A DNA stretch of 64,000 bases, from positions 31,127 to 95,126 of the forward strand of contig CAYWTB010000010.1 of NCBI GenBank assembly GCA_964461135.1, written 5' to 3'. The first letter of the stretch is position 1. Every line of letters begins with the position of its first letter. This DNA is from RQOF01 sp964461135 (GTDB taxonomy: Bacteria > Calditrichota > Calditrichia > RBG-13-44-9). The notes beneath the pieces were generated by a model. It made no database searches, had not been told where the DNA came from, and was given only the letters and a program-made list of their open reading frames with translations. Made by a program: the position numbers and the translations under genes. Below are positions 1-8,962 of the stretch, one piece after another.

Positions 1-709
1 AATAAATAACAACCGCGAGTATCCACAGCAACATCAGAAGTAAATATAACGTGTAAAACCGCCGGGGGTGTTTCAAAAACAGCCGCACAGACCTGAAAAA
101 TTCTGTAGCCACCGAAGCCGAACCATATTGAATAACCCCGACCCTGGTCAGGTCCAGCAGCAGCAGGACAAGAAGCATAAATAATCCCCAGATCCCTCCG
201 GCACTGACAAAAAAATAAAAATACCCGTTTTCAATAAAGGGCTGTGGAAGAAAAAGAGCAAGTGGCAAAAGCAGTAACAATCCAAGCAGGGCACCGCTTA
301 GTAATATAAACGGGATAAAGATTGCCGTTTTGAACATGGGCCACATGGTTCCGAGAGACCACAAAAAAAACTGTTTATAGCGAACCTTCTTCCTTGAAAA
401 ATAAGAGGTTATAAGGCCTCCGCTCAATAAAAGAAATACAAAATACTGTACCAGAATTCCGGTTTTCAGCGGATAGAGGGCACTATGCACCGATTGATTC
501 ATGTAGTAATAAAACTCGGCATAGTAGGTATAAATACTTTGGTGAGCCAGCACATCCGTAACCAGACGATTAATAAAAAATTCATCGAAGGCTTGCAGGT
601 AAGGATGTATAAAAAGCGTTGCCACCAGCAGATTTATTGCCCAGAACAGGAACAATAATGCGCGCAGACGCCAGGTTTGTAAAATTCCTTCCACCAGAGC
701 ACGAATCAT
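1..709 (-). CDS. Polytopic membrane protein, 3' end cut off by window edge
   Basis: From an ATG at 709 the minus strand stays open for 236 codons and runs off the window. The product starts MIRALVEGILQTWR and has about five strongly hydrophobic stretches, near residues 17-34, 83-100, 132-155, 163-186 and 220-236. A polar loop rich in Tyr lies between the first and second. No catalytic or transporter motif is visible and I do not recognise the family. Only 21 nt separate it from the upstream M1 peptidase stop, so the two are probably cotranscribed. The missing 3' end limits any functional call. Confidence 0.7.
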   Translation of the reverse strand, partial: MIRALVEGILQTWRLRALLFLFWAINLLVATLFIHPYLQAFDEFFINRLVTDVLAHQSIYTYYAEFYYYMNQSVHSALYPLKTGILVQYFVFLLLSGGLITSYFSRKKVRYKQFFLWSLGTMWPMFKTAIFIPFILLSGALLGLLLLLPLALFLPQPFIENGYFYFFVSAGGIWGLFMLLVLLLLDLTRVGVIQYGSASVATEFFRSVRLFLKHPRRFYTLYLLLMLLWILAVVIY

Positions 710-730
710 AAAATCTCCGGAATTTGGTGC

Positions 731-2620
731 TTAAAACAATCCCAGCAGGGTTTGCTGATAAAGCCTGAGGGATTTTAACCAGTGGCGATAAAAAGCTATT
801 TTATTGTTCTTAACCGTGAGCGAATTATTGATCCAGTCCAGATCCAGCCAGACTTTTGTCTCAGGATCAACCCATACCGATATTAATTCATCCGGCCGGT
901 TATAGCGCAACACCAGAAGAGAATCTTCGCCATTCCAGTGCTCCGTAAGGGTATCACCCCTGGAAAATACGCACTTTATTTCCACCGGAAAAATAAAACC
1001 TCCCCGCTTCCTGATAACCGTCTCCGAAGTAAATTGTGTCTCAAGTTTATCTGCTTCTTTGGGGGCAGAAGAGGACAAAGAGGACAGGCGATCCACCGAA
1101 TAATCCAGAGAAAGGGTTTCCTGCAGGGCCTGTCTGAAAAAATCGTTCATATTACGACCGGCCGTTTCATTAACTGTTCTGATAAAATCCGCCGTGCCCG
1201 GATGTTTAAATTTATAGTCCGACTGGTAGTTTCGCATGATTTGATCCATCATATTCCTGCCCAGAAAATTTTCCAGAGTATAAAGAATAAGAACGGGTTT
1301 ATCATAGGTATAAATTCCATATTCACGTCTGTTATAATCCCAGGAGGGGGCCAGCACAACATTCAGATCCGGAGCTTTCATGTAGCTTTCTTTATGGCGG
1401 TCATAATCACCCTTCAGGATGCCGAAAATATCAGCAGCCGAGCGATGCTTTCCGTATAGATCTGACATGATTCTGGTTACGGCATAACTGGTAAATCCCT
1501 CGTCCAGCCAGGGCTCTTCCGCTTCATTACTGGCTAGCATTCCGTAAAAATACTGATGAGCATACTCATGAATGGTCACTTCCTCCGGAAACAGTTTGAA
1601 ATTATCCGGCAGGCCCTTGACACTGCCGCAGGTAATAAAACAGGGATATTCCATGCCGGCCGCACCAAAAGCATAAAGGGGCGGATCCACCAGAATGAGA
1701 CTGGGATAGGGATAAGGCATCAACCATTTGTTTAAATACAGAATTGCTCCTTCTATCGCCCGGAAGTAACGGACCACCTGATCCCGGTGCTCCGGGGCAT
1801 ACATCAGCGTTACCACAATTCCTGCAATCCTCCGGGTCTCCGTTCTGAAACGGGGCCAGGCAGTTATAGCAAAATCGTGGACATCCTCCGCCCTCCAGTG
1901 TAAAATCTGTAAAGAATCATTATGCCATTCACTCATTAAAAGGCCGGTAGATCCAGCAGTATATTCAACTGGAAGGGTAAGTTCAACTTCATATACTCCG
2001 AAATCCGCAAAAAATTCACTATTGGGAAAGAACTGATGGCAATTCCATTTGCCGTCAATGAATACACCGATTTTAGGAAACCACTGACCGATCAGATAAA
2101 AATCATTGACATAACCCGTACGGGCAATAATCCGGGGAAGCCGGCAGGTAAAAGCTATCTCCAGGACCAGCTCATCACCGGGTAGCAGCGGCTCCGGGAG
2201 GGGAACACGTATTACCGTAGAATCATTAACATTACCATCATCCGGTCGTATGAATTCAATCTGATCGGTAAGATCATGCTTCCCGTTCAGAATCATGCTG
2301 TTAATATCTATTCTCCCCGGATGCTCCATGGAAGAATGGAAAAACCGGCGATGCCGCCTGGATATATCAGAAAGGAAAGTCGATTTATCAGATTTGAAAG
2401 CGTTCAAGTACAGATGCAGTTGTAATTCCCGGGCTTCTATTTTTGCTGTATTTTTCCATTTCAGGCTTTCATAGGCATATAAAATCCTGCTTTTCGTATC
2501 GAGATGCGCGTTTATATTATAATTGGCGGTACGATTTGAAAGGGGTTTATCAAAAATAATCTGGGATATTCCACAGAAACAGAATATTAATACAAAAATC
2601 TGTGTGGCTGTTATACGCAC
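731..2620 (-). CDS. Secreted M1-family zinc metallopeptidase (gluzincin)
   Basis: 629 residues with an N-terminal signal-like segment (residues 1-22). The zinc motif HEYAH lies at residues 351-355, with a third ligand Glu at 374 in LDEGF, giving the HExxH-X18-E arrangement of M1 peptidases. An upstream GMEYP is the counterpart of the GAMEN substrate-binding motif. Family members remove N-terminal residues from peptides. The signal segment suggests a periplasmic or surface location. The start is a GTG at 2620, preceded at a good distance by GGAGG. A C-terminal beta-rich region (about 530-629) follows the catalytic domain. The preferred peptide cannot be predicted. Confidence 0.88.
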   Translation of the reverse strand: MRITATQIFVLIFCFCGISQIIFDKPLSNRTANYNINAHLDTKSRILYAYESLKWKNTAKIEARELQLHLYLNAFKSDKSTFLSDISRRHRRFFHSSMEHPGRIDINSMILNGKHDLTDQIEFIRPDDGNVNDSTVIRVPLPEPLLPGDELVLEIAFTCRLPRIIARTGYVNDFYLIGQWFPKIGVFIDGKWNCHQFFPNSEFFADFGVYEVELTLPVEYTAGSTGLLMSEWHNDSLQILHWRAEDVHDFAITAWPRFRTETRRIAGIVVTLMYAPEHRDQVVRYFRAIEGAILYLNKWLMPYPYPSLILVDPPLYAFGAAGMEYPCFITCGSVKGLPDNFKLFPEEVTIHEYAHQYFYGMLASNEAEEPWLDEGFTSYAVTRIMSDLYGKHRSAADIFGILKGDYDRHKESYMKAPDLNVVLAPSWDYNRREYGIYTYDKPVLILYTLENFLGRNMMDQIMRNYQSDYKFKHPGTADFIRTVNETAGRNMNDFFRQALQETLSLDYSVDRLSSLSSSAPKEADKLETQFTSETVIRKRGGFIFPVEIKCVFSRGDTLTEHWNGEDSLLVLRYNRPDELISVWVDPETKVWLDLDWINNSLTVKNNKIAFYRHWLKSLRLYQQTLLGLF

Positions 2621-2709
2621 CTTGGATCCTCCGGGAAAGAGACAGATTTCTGCATATAATAAAAAGGGGAGGGGTGGGAAGCAAATAAAATAATAGGATT
2701 ATTGGGAAG

Positions 2710-4401
2710 TTATACGGAAACGCAGACTTTGTTTCGCCCGCTTTCCTTGGCCCGGTAGAGGGCCTTATCGGCATTTAATATGAGCTGGTATGCTGTTGTT
2801 CCATCCGGGGGAAAACTGGATACTCCTGAACTGATGGTCAGTTTTCCGCCGGGAACGGTCTGAATCTGGGGCAGATCAAGTTTCTCCACTATCTGGCGGA
2901 GTTTTTCAGCCGTTTTCTGCGCACCTTCCTTGGACAATTCAGGACAGATGATACAGAATTCCTCTCCTCCATAACGGCAGACCATATCACTGGTGCGGGT
3001 GTTCTCCAGCATGGTATGGGCAATACGCCTTAGAATAAGATCCCCGGATTGATGGCCATATTTATCATTATAATGCTTAAAGAAATCGATATCTATCATA
3101 ATGAGGGAAAATACCGATGTGTGGCGCTGGGCACGACTGATTTCGCGGTTTAGCTGCAGAATGAAATAACGGTAATTGTACAGATCCGTCAGTGGATCTG
3201 TAATCGCTTCCTTTTCCGCTTTTATAAATAGAAAACGAAGCTGCTCCATAAGGAGTAAATTCTGATACATGTAGCTGGCGGTACGAATAAGGGTTTCAAG
3301 AAACCGATACTCGCCGGTGGAAATAGTCCGGTGCGATTTATAATTATCCAGGAAAATAAAGCCCGCCCGGTAGAGAGATTCACTGGACAGATATTCCTTC
3401 AGATTACTCAGGATTATATCCATATCCACATCTTCCTGGTTATACAGGCTGGGCATGAAAGACTCAAAAAGCGGAAGAACTCCTTCCCCGATATCTGCCG
3501 AATCCTGTTCGTTCATCGGTATACCCAGGTAGGCAAAAATAAACTGACTGGTTTCCAGGCTGGTAAGAACATTTTTTAATTTTGGATCTTCGATCTGGTT
3601 CAGATTTCTTACCAGAATCACCGGATTTTTCTCAAACATCCGGTGGATAAAAGGACTGGTCACCGGATATTCATATACTCCCCATTCACTCTGATCAATT
3701 CCCCGCGCATACTTTATCTCCATTACCATTCGCTCCGGATCCACATCAAGAAAGGCACACCGCTCAAAGTTAAAGTGTTTAAAGATCTCATCCACCAGAG
3801 TTGTCTTGAACATTTCCGGATTACGGGAGGCCTGTAAGACAGATAAAATGGAAAGGACGTTTTCCAGAGAAGTGTTGTACTCCCTCAAACGCTGCGATGT
3901 GGTTTCCAGGCGCCGGTTAAATACCTCCAGCTCCTGTACTTTATTGGTAAGCCGATCTACAATAGAGCGTTCAAACTGACTATGGAAAATTTCCTTTTGA
4001 TCTTCCCTGACAATATCCTTCTTTCCCTTGAGAAACTGCAGCAACTGGTCCGTAAACAGGTTAATATCTATGGGTTTCTGAATAAAACCATCACAACCGG
4101 CAATGAGCGTTTTCTCCCGGGCATTTTCTTCCTTCATCCCGGTTAAAGCAACCACCACGACCTCTTTCAGTTCTTCGGTGTTTCTGAATTTGGTGGTAAG
4201 TTCGTCCCCGCGAATATCCGGCAAATCAATATCCATGATTATCAAATGGGGACGTTCTTTCAGGGCCATTTTCATTCCCGCCAGACCGCTGGTGGCTTCA
4301 TAATACCAGAAAGGCGATTTATTCAGTACCCTCCGCATTAACATGCAGGCGTCGGGATCATCTTCAATGTACAATACTTTAACTGTCTTCGGGTCTGTCA
4401 T
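2710..4401 (-). CDS. Response regulator with REC, coiled-coil/GAF-like and GGDEF domains (diguanylate cyclase)
   Basis: 563 residues. Residues 1-120 form a receiver domain with acidic pocket D14/D15, phosphoacceptor D57 in IIMDIDLP, T87 and K109. A helical linker (about 135-185) leads into a GAF-like sensory region (about 185-385). The C-terminal 165 residues are a GGDEF domain starting with DPLTDLYNYRYF and containing GGEEF, so it should make c-di-GMP from two GTP. RTSD sits five residues before GGEEF and matches the inhibitory RxxD site, implying product feedback. No partner kinase gene is adjacent. The gene lies 89 nt upstream of the M1 peptidase on the same strand. Confidence 0.9.
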   Translation of the reverse strand: MTDPKTVKVLYIEDDPDACMLMRRVLNKSPFWYYEATSGLAGMKMALKERPHLIIMDIDLPDIRGDELTTKFRNTEELKEVVVVALTGMKEENAREKTLIAGCDGFIQKPIDINLFTDQLLQFLKGKKDIVREDQKEIFHSQFERSIVDRLTNKVQELEVFNRRLETTSQRLREYNTSLENVLSILSVLQASRNPEMFKTTLVDEIFKHFNFERCAFLDVDPERMVMEIKYARGIDQSEWGVYEYPVTSPFIHRMFEKNPVILVRNLNQIEDPKLKNVLTSLETSQFIFAYLGIPMNEQDSADIGEGVLPLFESFMPSLYNQEDVDMDIILSNLKEYLSSESLYRAGFIFLDNYKSHRTISTGEYRFLETLIRTASYMYQNLLLMEQLRFLFIKAEKEAITDPLTDLYNYRYFILQLNREISRAQRHTSVFSLIMIDIDFFKHYNDKYGHQSGDLILRRIAHTMLENTRTSDMVCRYGGEEFCIICPELSKEGAQKTAEKLRQIVEKLDLPQIQTVPGGKLTISSGVSSFPPDGTTAYQLILNADKALYRAKESGRNKVCVSV

Positions 4402-4810
4402 GTTTTTTATAAATTTTCACTTACAAGGTATTTATTGAAACCATCCTCTGAATCACCTGTTTTGTAAAAATATAAACGAATCCTTGCTCCCAAACAATAC
4501 CGATCTTCGAGAATATTAAAAAAATGATAATTGGGATTATGAAAATGATTTTTTTTCAAACTCCCTTTTTAATAACTACATCCATATAAGATAAACTGCC
4601 ATTTACAGCGGAACCGTGAATTCAGCCTTTTACTTATAGAAAATTTATTGATTATTTCGGCAATTAATGTGAGCTAGAACAATTTTATCATTTTTTTGAA
4701 AAATTTAAATACCCTGCCGTTTCATTCCCGGCACCAGGAAAATATTTTTAAAATCATAAAATTTCAATAAAAGATGTTAAATTTAAGGCTTTGTTTTCGG
4801 GAGCTCTTAT
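4402..4810. other. AT-rich intergenic region between divergent genes
   Basis: This 409-bp gap separates the divergent REC-GGDEF gene and the broken YitT gene, so it should hold both promoters. It is very AT-rich, and I could not pick out a convincing sigma-70 pair or any RNA gene. GGGAGCTC just before 4811 is the likely ribosome binding site for the rightward gene. Confidence 0.4.
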
Positions 4811-5741
4811 ATGGGTAAATTATTAAGAAAATTGCCTTTTGTTGATTATTTCTTCATTACCCTGGGTGCCATAATTATGGCGTTGGCAATAGGGGTATTT
4901 CTGGTGGATGCACGGGTAGTACCGGGAGGAGTAAGCGGGTTATCTATGGCTGTTCACTATCTTTCCGATAACCGGCTGCCGGTGGGTATGATGATGTGGC
5001 TGTTTAACATTCCACTTTATTTCTGGGGTATACGGGTCCTGGGAAAACGCTATGGTGCGCGGACGTTTTATGGTTTTTCCACTAATTCTTTCTTCATTGA
5101 TTTTTTTCGGGGCGATGTTCCGGGACGGAAAATCATGCAGTTACAGAAAACCGACACCATTCTGGACCTGCAGAAACATGATTTTCTTTTTCTAATACTC
5201 CTCGGTGCTGTTCTGCTGGGTATCGGCCTGGGTATAATATTCAAATTTAAAGGCACTACAGGCGGTTCGGAAATCATCGCCGCCATACTCCACAAACGCT
5301 TCGGATTCAAACCCGGGCAAGCCATTATGTTGATTGACTCTTTTGTTATTTCATTTGCCGGAGTGGTGATCTACTGGAAGCATCTTTCTATTGACCGGCC
5401 GCCATGTCTCTTACCCTCTATGCGTTCTTTCTGCTTTTCGTATCCAGTAAACTGGTGGATGTTATTCTCGATGGATTCAATTATGCACGGGCGGTCTATA
5501 TCATTTCAGATAAATACCGGGAAATTTCGGATGCCATCATCCACGAAATGAGCTGGGGGCAACCGCCCTGAAAGCAAGAGGACTATACAAAAATATCGAC
5601 CGCGAGGTCATCATGACGGTGGTAACCCGTAAGGAAATCAGCAAACTAACCGAGCTGATTGAAAATATAGATTCGGATGATTTTGCTATAATATCGGATG
5701 TACATGAAGTCCTGGGGGAAGGTTTTAGGAGAAGAATCTGA
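4811..5741 (+). pseudogene. YitT-family membrane protein with two frameshifts
   Basis: The first 195 codons read as a YitT family protein (DUF161 membrane segments), with a typical VVPGGVSGL segment and GTTGGSEIIAAIL. The frame is lost near 5397. Adding one base restores a frame reading MSLTLYAFFLLFVSSKLVDV into the C-terminal cytosolic DUF2179 domain. A second single-base loss in the G-run at 5555-5559 moves the rest (GATALKARGLYKNIDREV) to a third frame, which ends with a stop at 5739-5741. All three pieces join into one full-length protein. Either the gene is inactive or the assembly has two missing bases. A second YitT gene at 22324-23177 is also broken. Confidence 0.8.
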
Positions 5742-6105
5742 AAAAATGCTGTTTTTGTAACTTTCCGGGCCGAAAAGAATCTATAAACAGGAATTCCCGC
5801 CAGCAAAAAATTATGAATTTTTACGGGAACATTTTATTTTTAAAACTGTATTTATTGACTTAATTCACAAAACAAAGGATATAACCGAATTAATTTTGTA
5901 CAAAAGAAACACGGAGGACGTCATGAAGCTTAAGATGAAAATAAAAATGAAAATCAAGAAATATCAGGAAAATGATTAATCTATAAGGGTTCAGTAATTT
6001 TTTATTCCTGATTAAATCTTGCTTCACACTAAATTTCCGGGCTCGGCTATAAATCATCTCCGATTTACCCAATCAACTTTTTCATTTACTATTAGAAAAT
6101 TTTCC
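5742..6105. other. Intergenic region with a solo repeat end and a tiny ORF
   Basis: Bases 5859-5884 contain CTTAATTCACAAAA followed after five bases by GATATAA. This matches one end of the dispersed repeat present in full at 42206, 54318 and 63844, so it may be a truncated copy. Downstream, ACGGAGG precedes an 18-codon ORF at 5923-5979 (MKLKMKIKMKIKKYQEND), made mostly of Lys, Met and Ile. Whether that ORF is translated is unknown. Confidence 0.35.
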
Positions 6106-6543
6106 TTATTTGAACAGTAACATTTTCCGGATTATGATGCGATTGTCTGTTTTTAGCTCATAGATATAAATGCCGGATCCCACCGGCCGGCCATTGTCAT
6201 TAAGTCCATCCCAGGTAACTTCATAGGATCCAGCAGCATGAAGACCGGATGCCAGGACTCTTACCTTTTGCCCCAGCAGGTTAAATACTATAAGTTCTAC
6301 ATTCACGGACCCCGGAATGGAATATTCAGTGGTGGTTTCCGGATTAAAGGGATTGGGATAGTTCTGGACGAGCTGCAAGCGGGCAGGAAGCTGCTCCATT
6401 CCTGCCTCAATGGCGGTTACGCCAACTGCCTGATGCACCGGAACAAGCACGAGCGGCCTTTGGGGATCATTACTTTCTATCTGAATTCCGGCAGCAAATA
6501 AACCGGACGAGGTAATAATGAAACAGAGGATAGCCTTCCTCAT
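6106..6543 (-). CDS. Short secreted protein consisting mainly of a type A (T9SS) sorting domain
   Basis: 145 residues. A signal peptide (about 1-18, ending LFAAG) is followed by about 40 unassigned residues. The rest is a C-terminal sorting domain with the hallmark YPNPFNPETTTEYSIP, a central LLGQKVRVL, then GSGIYIYELKTDN and RKMLLFK. Such domains direct proteins through the type IX secretion system of FCB bacteria and are normally removed at the surface. Almost no cargo remains here, so the mature product would be a peptide of about 40 residues, or this is the 3' remnant of a larger gene. It starts 29 nt downstream of an esterase gene on the same strand only in map order; transcription of both is leftward. 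Confidence 0.8.
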   Translation of the reverse strand: MRKAILCFIITSSGLFAAGIQIESNDPQRPLVLVPVHQAVGVTAIEAGMEQLPARLQLVQNYPNPFNPETTTEYSIPGSVNVELIVFNLLGQKVRVLASGLHAAGSYEVTWDGLNDNGRPVGSGIYIYELKTDNRIIIRKMLLFK

Positions 6544-6571
6544 TCGCTACACTTCCTGGTGTCATTTGTAA

Positions 6572-7330
6572 TTATCGGATATTTTCAGACATAAAAGTAT
6601 ATATATTCTGAAACACGGTTTCTTTCTCCACGTCGATACTGATTACGTGATAAGAGTTCTCCAGAACCACCATCTGCTTCTGTTGAGAGGCAATATGATC
6701 ATATATATATTGTAGGTTGCTGTAATGAATCGTGCGGTCAAGGCGGGAATGAATGAGCAGGGTCGGAGTTGTCACTTTACCCAGTTCTTCCCTGATATGT
6801 TTCAATAAATCCAGAATCTGATCCACCGATCTCACTGGATATTTGGAATAAGTAGGAACCTCATTTTTCAGTGCCGAATTGCGGATATCAGGCCCCCTGG
6901 ACTTATGGTTAAAGGTCATAATATGACGGGCCACAGGAAGAAGAATAAGCCGCCAGTCCTTTAAAAATGCAGCACCAGCCAGAGTAATTAAACCATCCAC
7001 AGGATAATGAGCCGCGAGATAGAGAGCCAGTGATCCCCCCATGCTCTGTCCGCAGACAAAAACTTTATTGCAGATCTGCTTTAATTCATCATATTTCTGC
7101 CGGACATACCCATACCAATCCTTCCAGGTTAGCCCTACCAAATCTTGCGGAGAGGTACCATGACCCGGGAGAAGTGGCACCGACACCGTCCATCCTTTCC
7201 CTTTGTTAAGGCGAATTGCTATTTCTCTTCCCTCGTACGGAGAGGCTGTAAACCCGTGAATAAACAAAAATCCGACGGAATTGCCCTTGATGAATAGCGG
7301 TTCAGTACCCTTCATAATCGTTGCATGCAT
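6572..7330 (-). CDS. Alpha/beta hydrolase, carboxylesterase or monoacylglycerol lipase-like
   Basis: About 252 residues from ATG at 7330. This start is chosen over one at 7354 because GGAG lies six bases upstream. The fold is clear: LFIHGFTASPYEG is the HG oxyanion region, GQSMGG carries the nucleophilic Ser, a late HSRLDRTI supplies the acid, and NSYHVIS supplies the His. It resembles the small thermostable carboxylesterases (Est30/YvaK type) and monoglyceride lipases. No signal peptide is present, so it is cytosolic. The natural ester is unknown. Confidence 0.85.
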   Translation of the reverse strand: MHATIMKGTEPLFIKGNSVGFLFIHGFTASPYEGREIAIRLNKGKGWTVSVPLLPGHGTSPQDLVGLTWKDWYGYVRQKYDELKQICNKVFVCGQSMGGSLALYLAAHYPVDGLITLAGAAFLKDWRLILLPVARHIMTFNHKSRGPDIRNSALKNEVPTYSKYPVRSVDQILDLLKHIREELGKVTTPTLLIHSRLDRTIHYSNLQYIYDHIASQQKQMVVLENSYHVISIDVEKETVFQNIYTFMSENIR

Positions 7331-7427
7331 GTTTTCTCCAAAACCACCTTTCAATCTCGGTATTTATTCCAATCCCACTTATCCCGGGAAAATAATTTCA
7401 TAAAAACCTGTATATTTTTCTATTTCA

Positions 7428-7988
7428 CTACCGCTTATTCATGCCCGGAAGATTATACAATTTTTGAAGTAAGTTGTTTAATTTTTCCGGATCCGGTTCA
7501 CGCCCGTATACATGATAAACAACTCTTCCATCGCGCCGGATGAGCAGAATGTTACTGGACCCTGCAATAAACCGGTATGCCTTCGCAAAAAGTCCTTTCC
7601 AGTCCAGCAGAATCCAGCGTTTCTTTTCCCGGGGAAATTTACTTTTAACCATTCCCTTCAGAAAAAACGGAACCCCCCGTACGTCGGCCACCGGCAGGAA
7701 TCTGACCGAGTCATTCAGGCTATATTTTTTCAGGGAATCATAAATGGCAAAACTCCAGAGTTCGTTAAACGGGCTACCCTCTCTGTCACTTCCCACAACT
7801 ATTAAAATATGACCGGCAAAATCATCCCGGGTATAAATATTATTAAACTGATCCCTAAAGGTAAAAGCTATCAGTGTGGAATCCTGTGAAAAAACATCCG
7901 GGATAAATGATAACGATAATATCAACAGAAATAAATAGGATAGATTAAAAATATTTGGCCGGTTATAAATTTTATCCGCGATTATCAT
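7428..7988 (-). CDS. Exported thioredoxin-fold protein without redox cysteines
   Basis: 186 residues with a signal or anchor segment at about 15-34, ending VFSQD. The body resembles the AhpC/TSA or YtfJ-like redoxin fold: DDFAGHILIVVGSDREGSPFN, then RWILLDWKGLFAKAYRF and a final strand NILLIRRDGRVVYHVYG. The usual CxxC is absent and I see no Cys at all, so a thiol-disulfide role is unlikely. It reads leftward and lies upstream of the esterase gene (97 nt). Function unknown; a structural or binding role is possible. Confidence 0.65.
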   Translation of the reverse strand: MIIADKIYNRPNIFNLSYLFLLILSLSFIPDVFSQDSTLIAFTFRDQFNNIYTRDDFAGHILIVVGSDREGSPFNELWSFAIYDSLKKYSLNDSVRFLPVADVRGVPFFLKGMVKSKFPREKKRWILLDWKGLFAKAYRFIAGSSNILLIRRDGRVVYHVYGREPDPEKLNNLLQKLYNLPGMNKR

Positions 7989-8390
7989 CTATAGTTAAAC
8001 CTGTTCATGTGTATCAACTTCATATGTTCACAACTTATTAACGTCCTCAATAATATCATAAATTACGCAATACTGAGATATGAAAACCTTTTATGTTTTT
8101 CCGTTGTACTGTTATTCTCTGAAAAAAATTATACACTGTTTCCTTAAACCGGTTTTAATGTACAAGGCAAACAGATCCCATCAACTATGATTCAGGTACA
8201 AGTCATCTAGTGTGAACTTTTCTCCAACTTTAACATATATAATATTAATTCCCGTATAATAAGATCGGCTAGATTAAATCGAAAATAAAATTTTAAATAC
8301 TATCCAGATATCATCGCGTACAACCCTTGAAGCAGCTTTAGATTACAATAAGCGATTTTATATTAATATCTTAATCCGAGGAGGCCCTCA
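7989..8390. other. Intergenic region between divergent genes
   Basis: 402 AT-rich bases between a leftward redoxin-like gene and a rightward membrane protein gene. GAGGAGG just before 8391 is a strong ribosome binding site. No RNA gene, repeat or convincing promoter pair was identified. Confidence 0.35.
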
Positions 8391-8831
8391 ATGCACTTCG
8401 TCCCCACAACAATTATTGCCGGTTTGATCGGTACAAGCGGCATGACCCTGCTACTATGGTCAGTTGACCGATTCAAACGGATAAATGCAAACATGGTTCG
8501 AGCTCTGGGTAGTGCTCTTACACGTTCTATTGAAACATCCCTGTTGCCGGGTCTGGTCTTTCAATATATTTCAGGTATTATTTTCGCTTTTATTTATCTT
8601 TATTTTCTCCAGATGTTAAAGCTGTCCGGGGTTCTCTCTTTCCTGGTTGCCGGCGGGATTATCGGATTTGCCCACGGATTTGCTTTCAGTTTCATTATGG
8701 TAATTCTTGCCGAACACCACCCGGTGGAGAAATTTCAAAACGCCGGCTTCCAGGTAGCCATTATCCACTTAATTGCCCATATCGTTTATGGTCTTTTAAT
8801 TGGACTGGTAGCAGGATTAGTCCTGATATAA
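8391..8831 (+). CDS. Small four-helix membrane protein of unknown function
   Basis: 146 residues starting at an ATG that follows GAGGAGGCCCTCA, so the start is well supported. Hydrophobic segments lie at about 5-25, 52-75, 82-105 and 122-145. The second half is Gly- and His-rich (GGIIGFAHGFAFSF, AIIHLIAHIVYG), with several His in or near the membrane. These could bind metal or heme, but no family motif is recognised. It lies 131 nt upstream of alr on the same strand. Confidence 0.7.
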   Translation: MHFVPTTIIAGLIGTSGMTLLLWSVDRFKRINANMVRALGSALTRSIETSLLPGLVFQYISGIIFAFIYLYFLQMLKLSGVLSFLVAGGIIGFAHGFAFSFIMVILAEHHPVEKFQNAGFQVAIIHLIAHIVYGLLIGLVAGLVLI

Positions 8832-8962
8832 TAAATGGGACAAATCTCTATCCTTATATCAATTAGCCAACTTTCAATGTTTCTCCCAGCCTTATAAAGC
8901 AAGGACTTGCGACAGGTAAATTTCCTGACTATTTTAAATCTTATCAGAGACCTGAGACAAAA

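Noticed and set aside
938..1459. A 173-codon open frame antisense to the M1 peptidase
   Set aside because: The opposite strand has an intact metallopeptidase with its zinc motif; this frame shows no family features.
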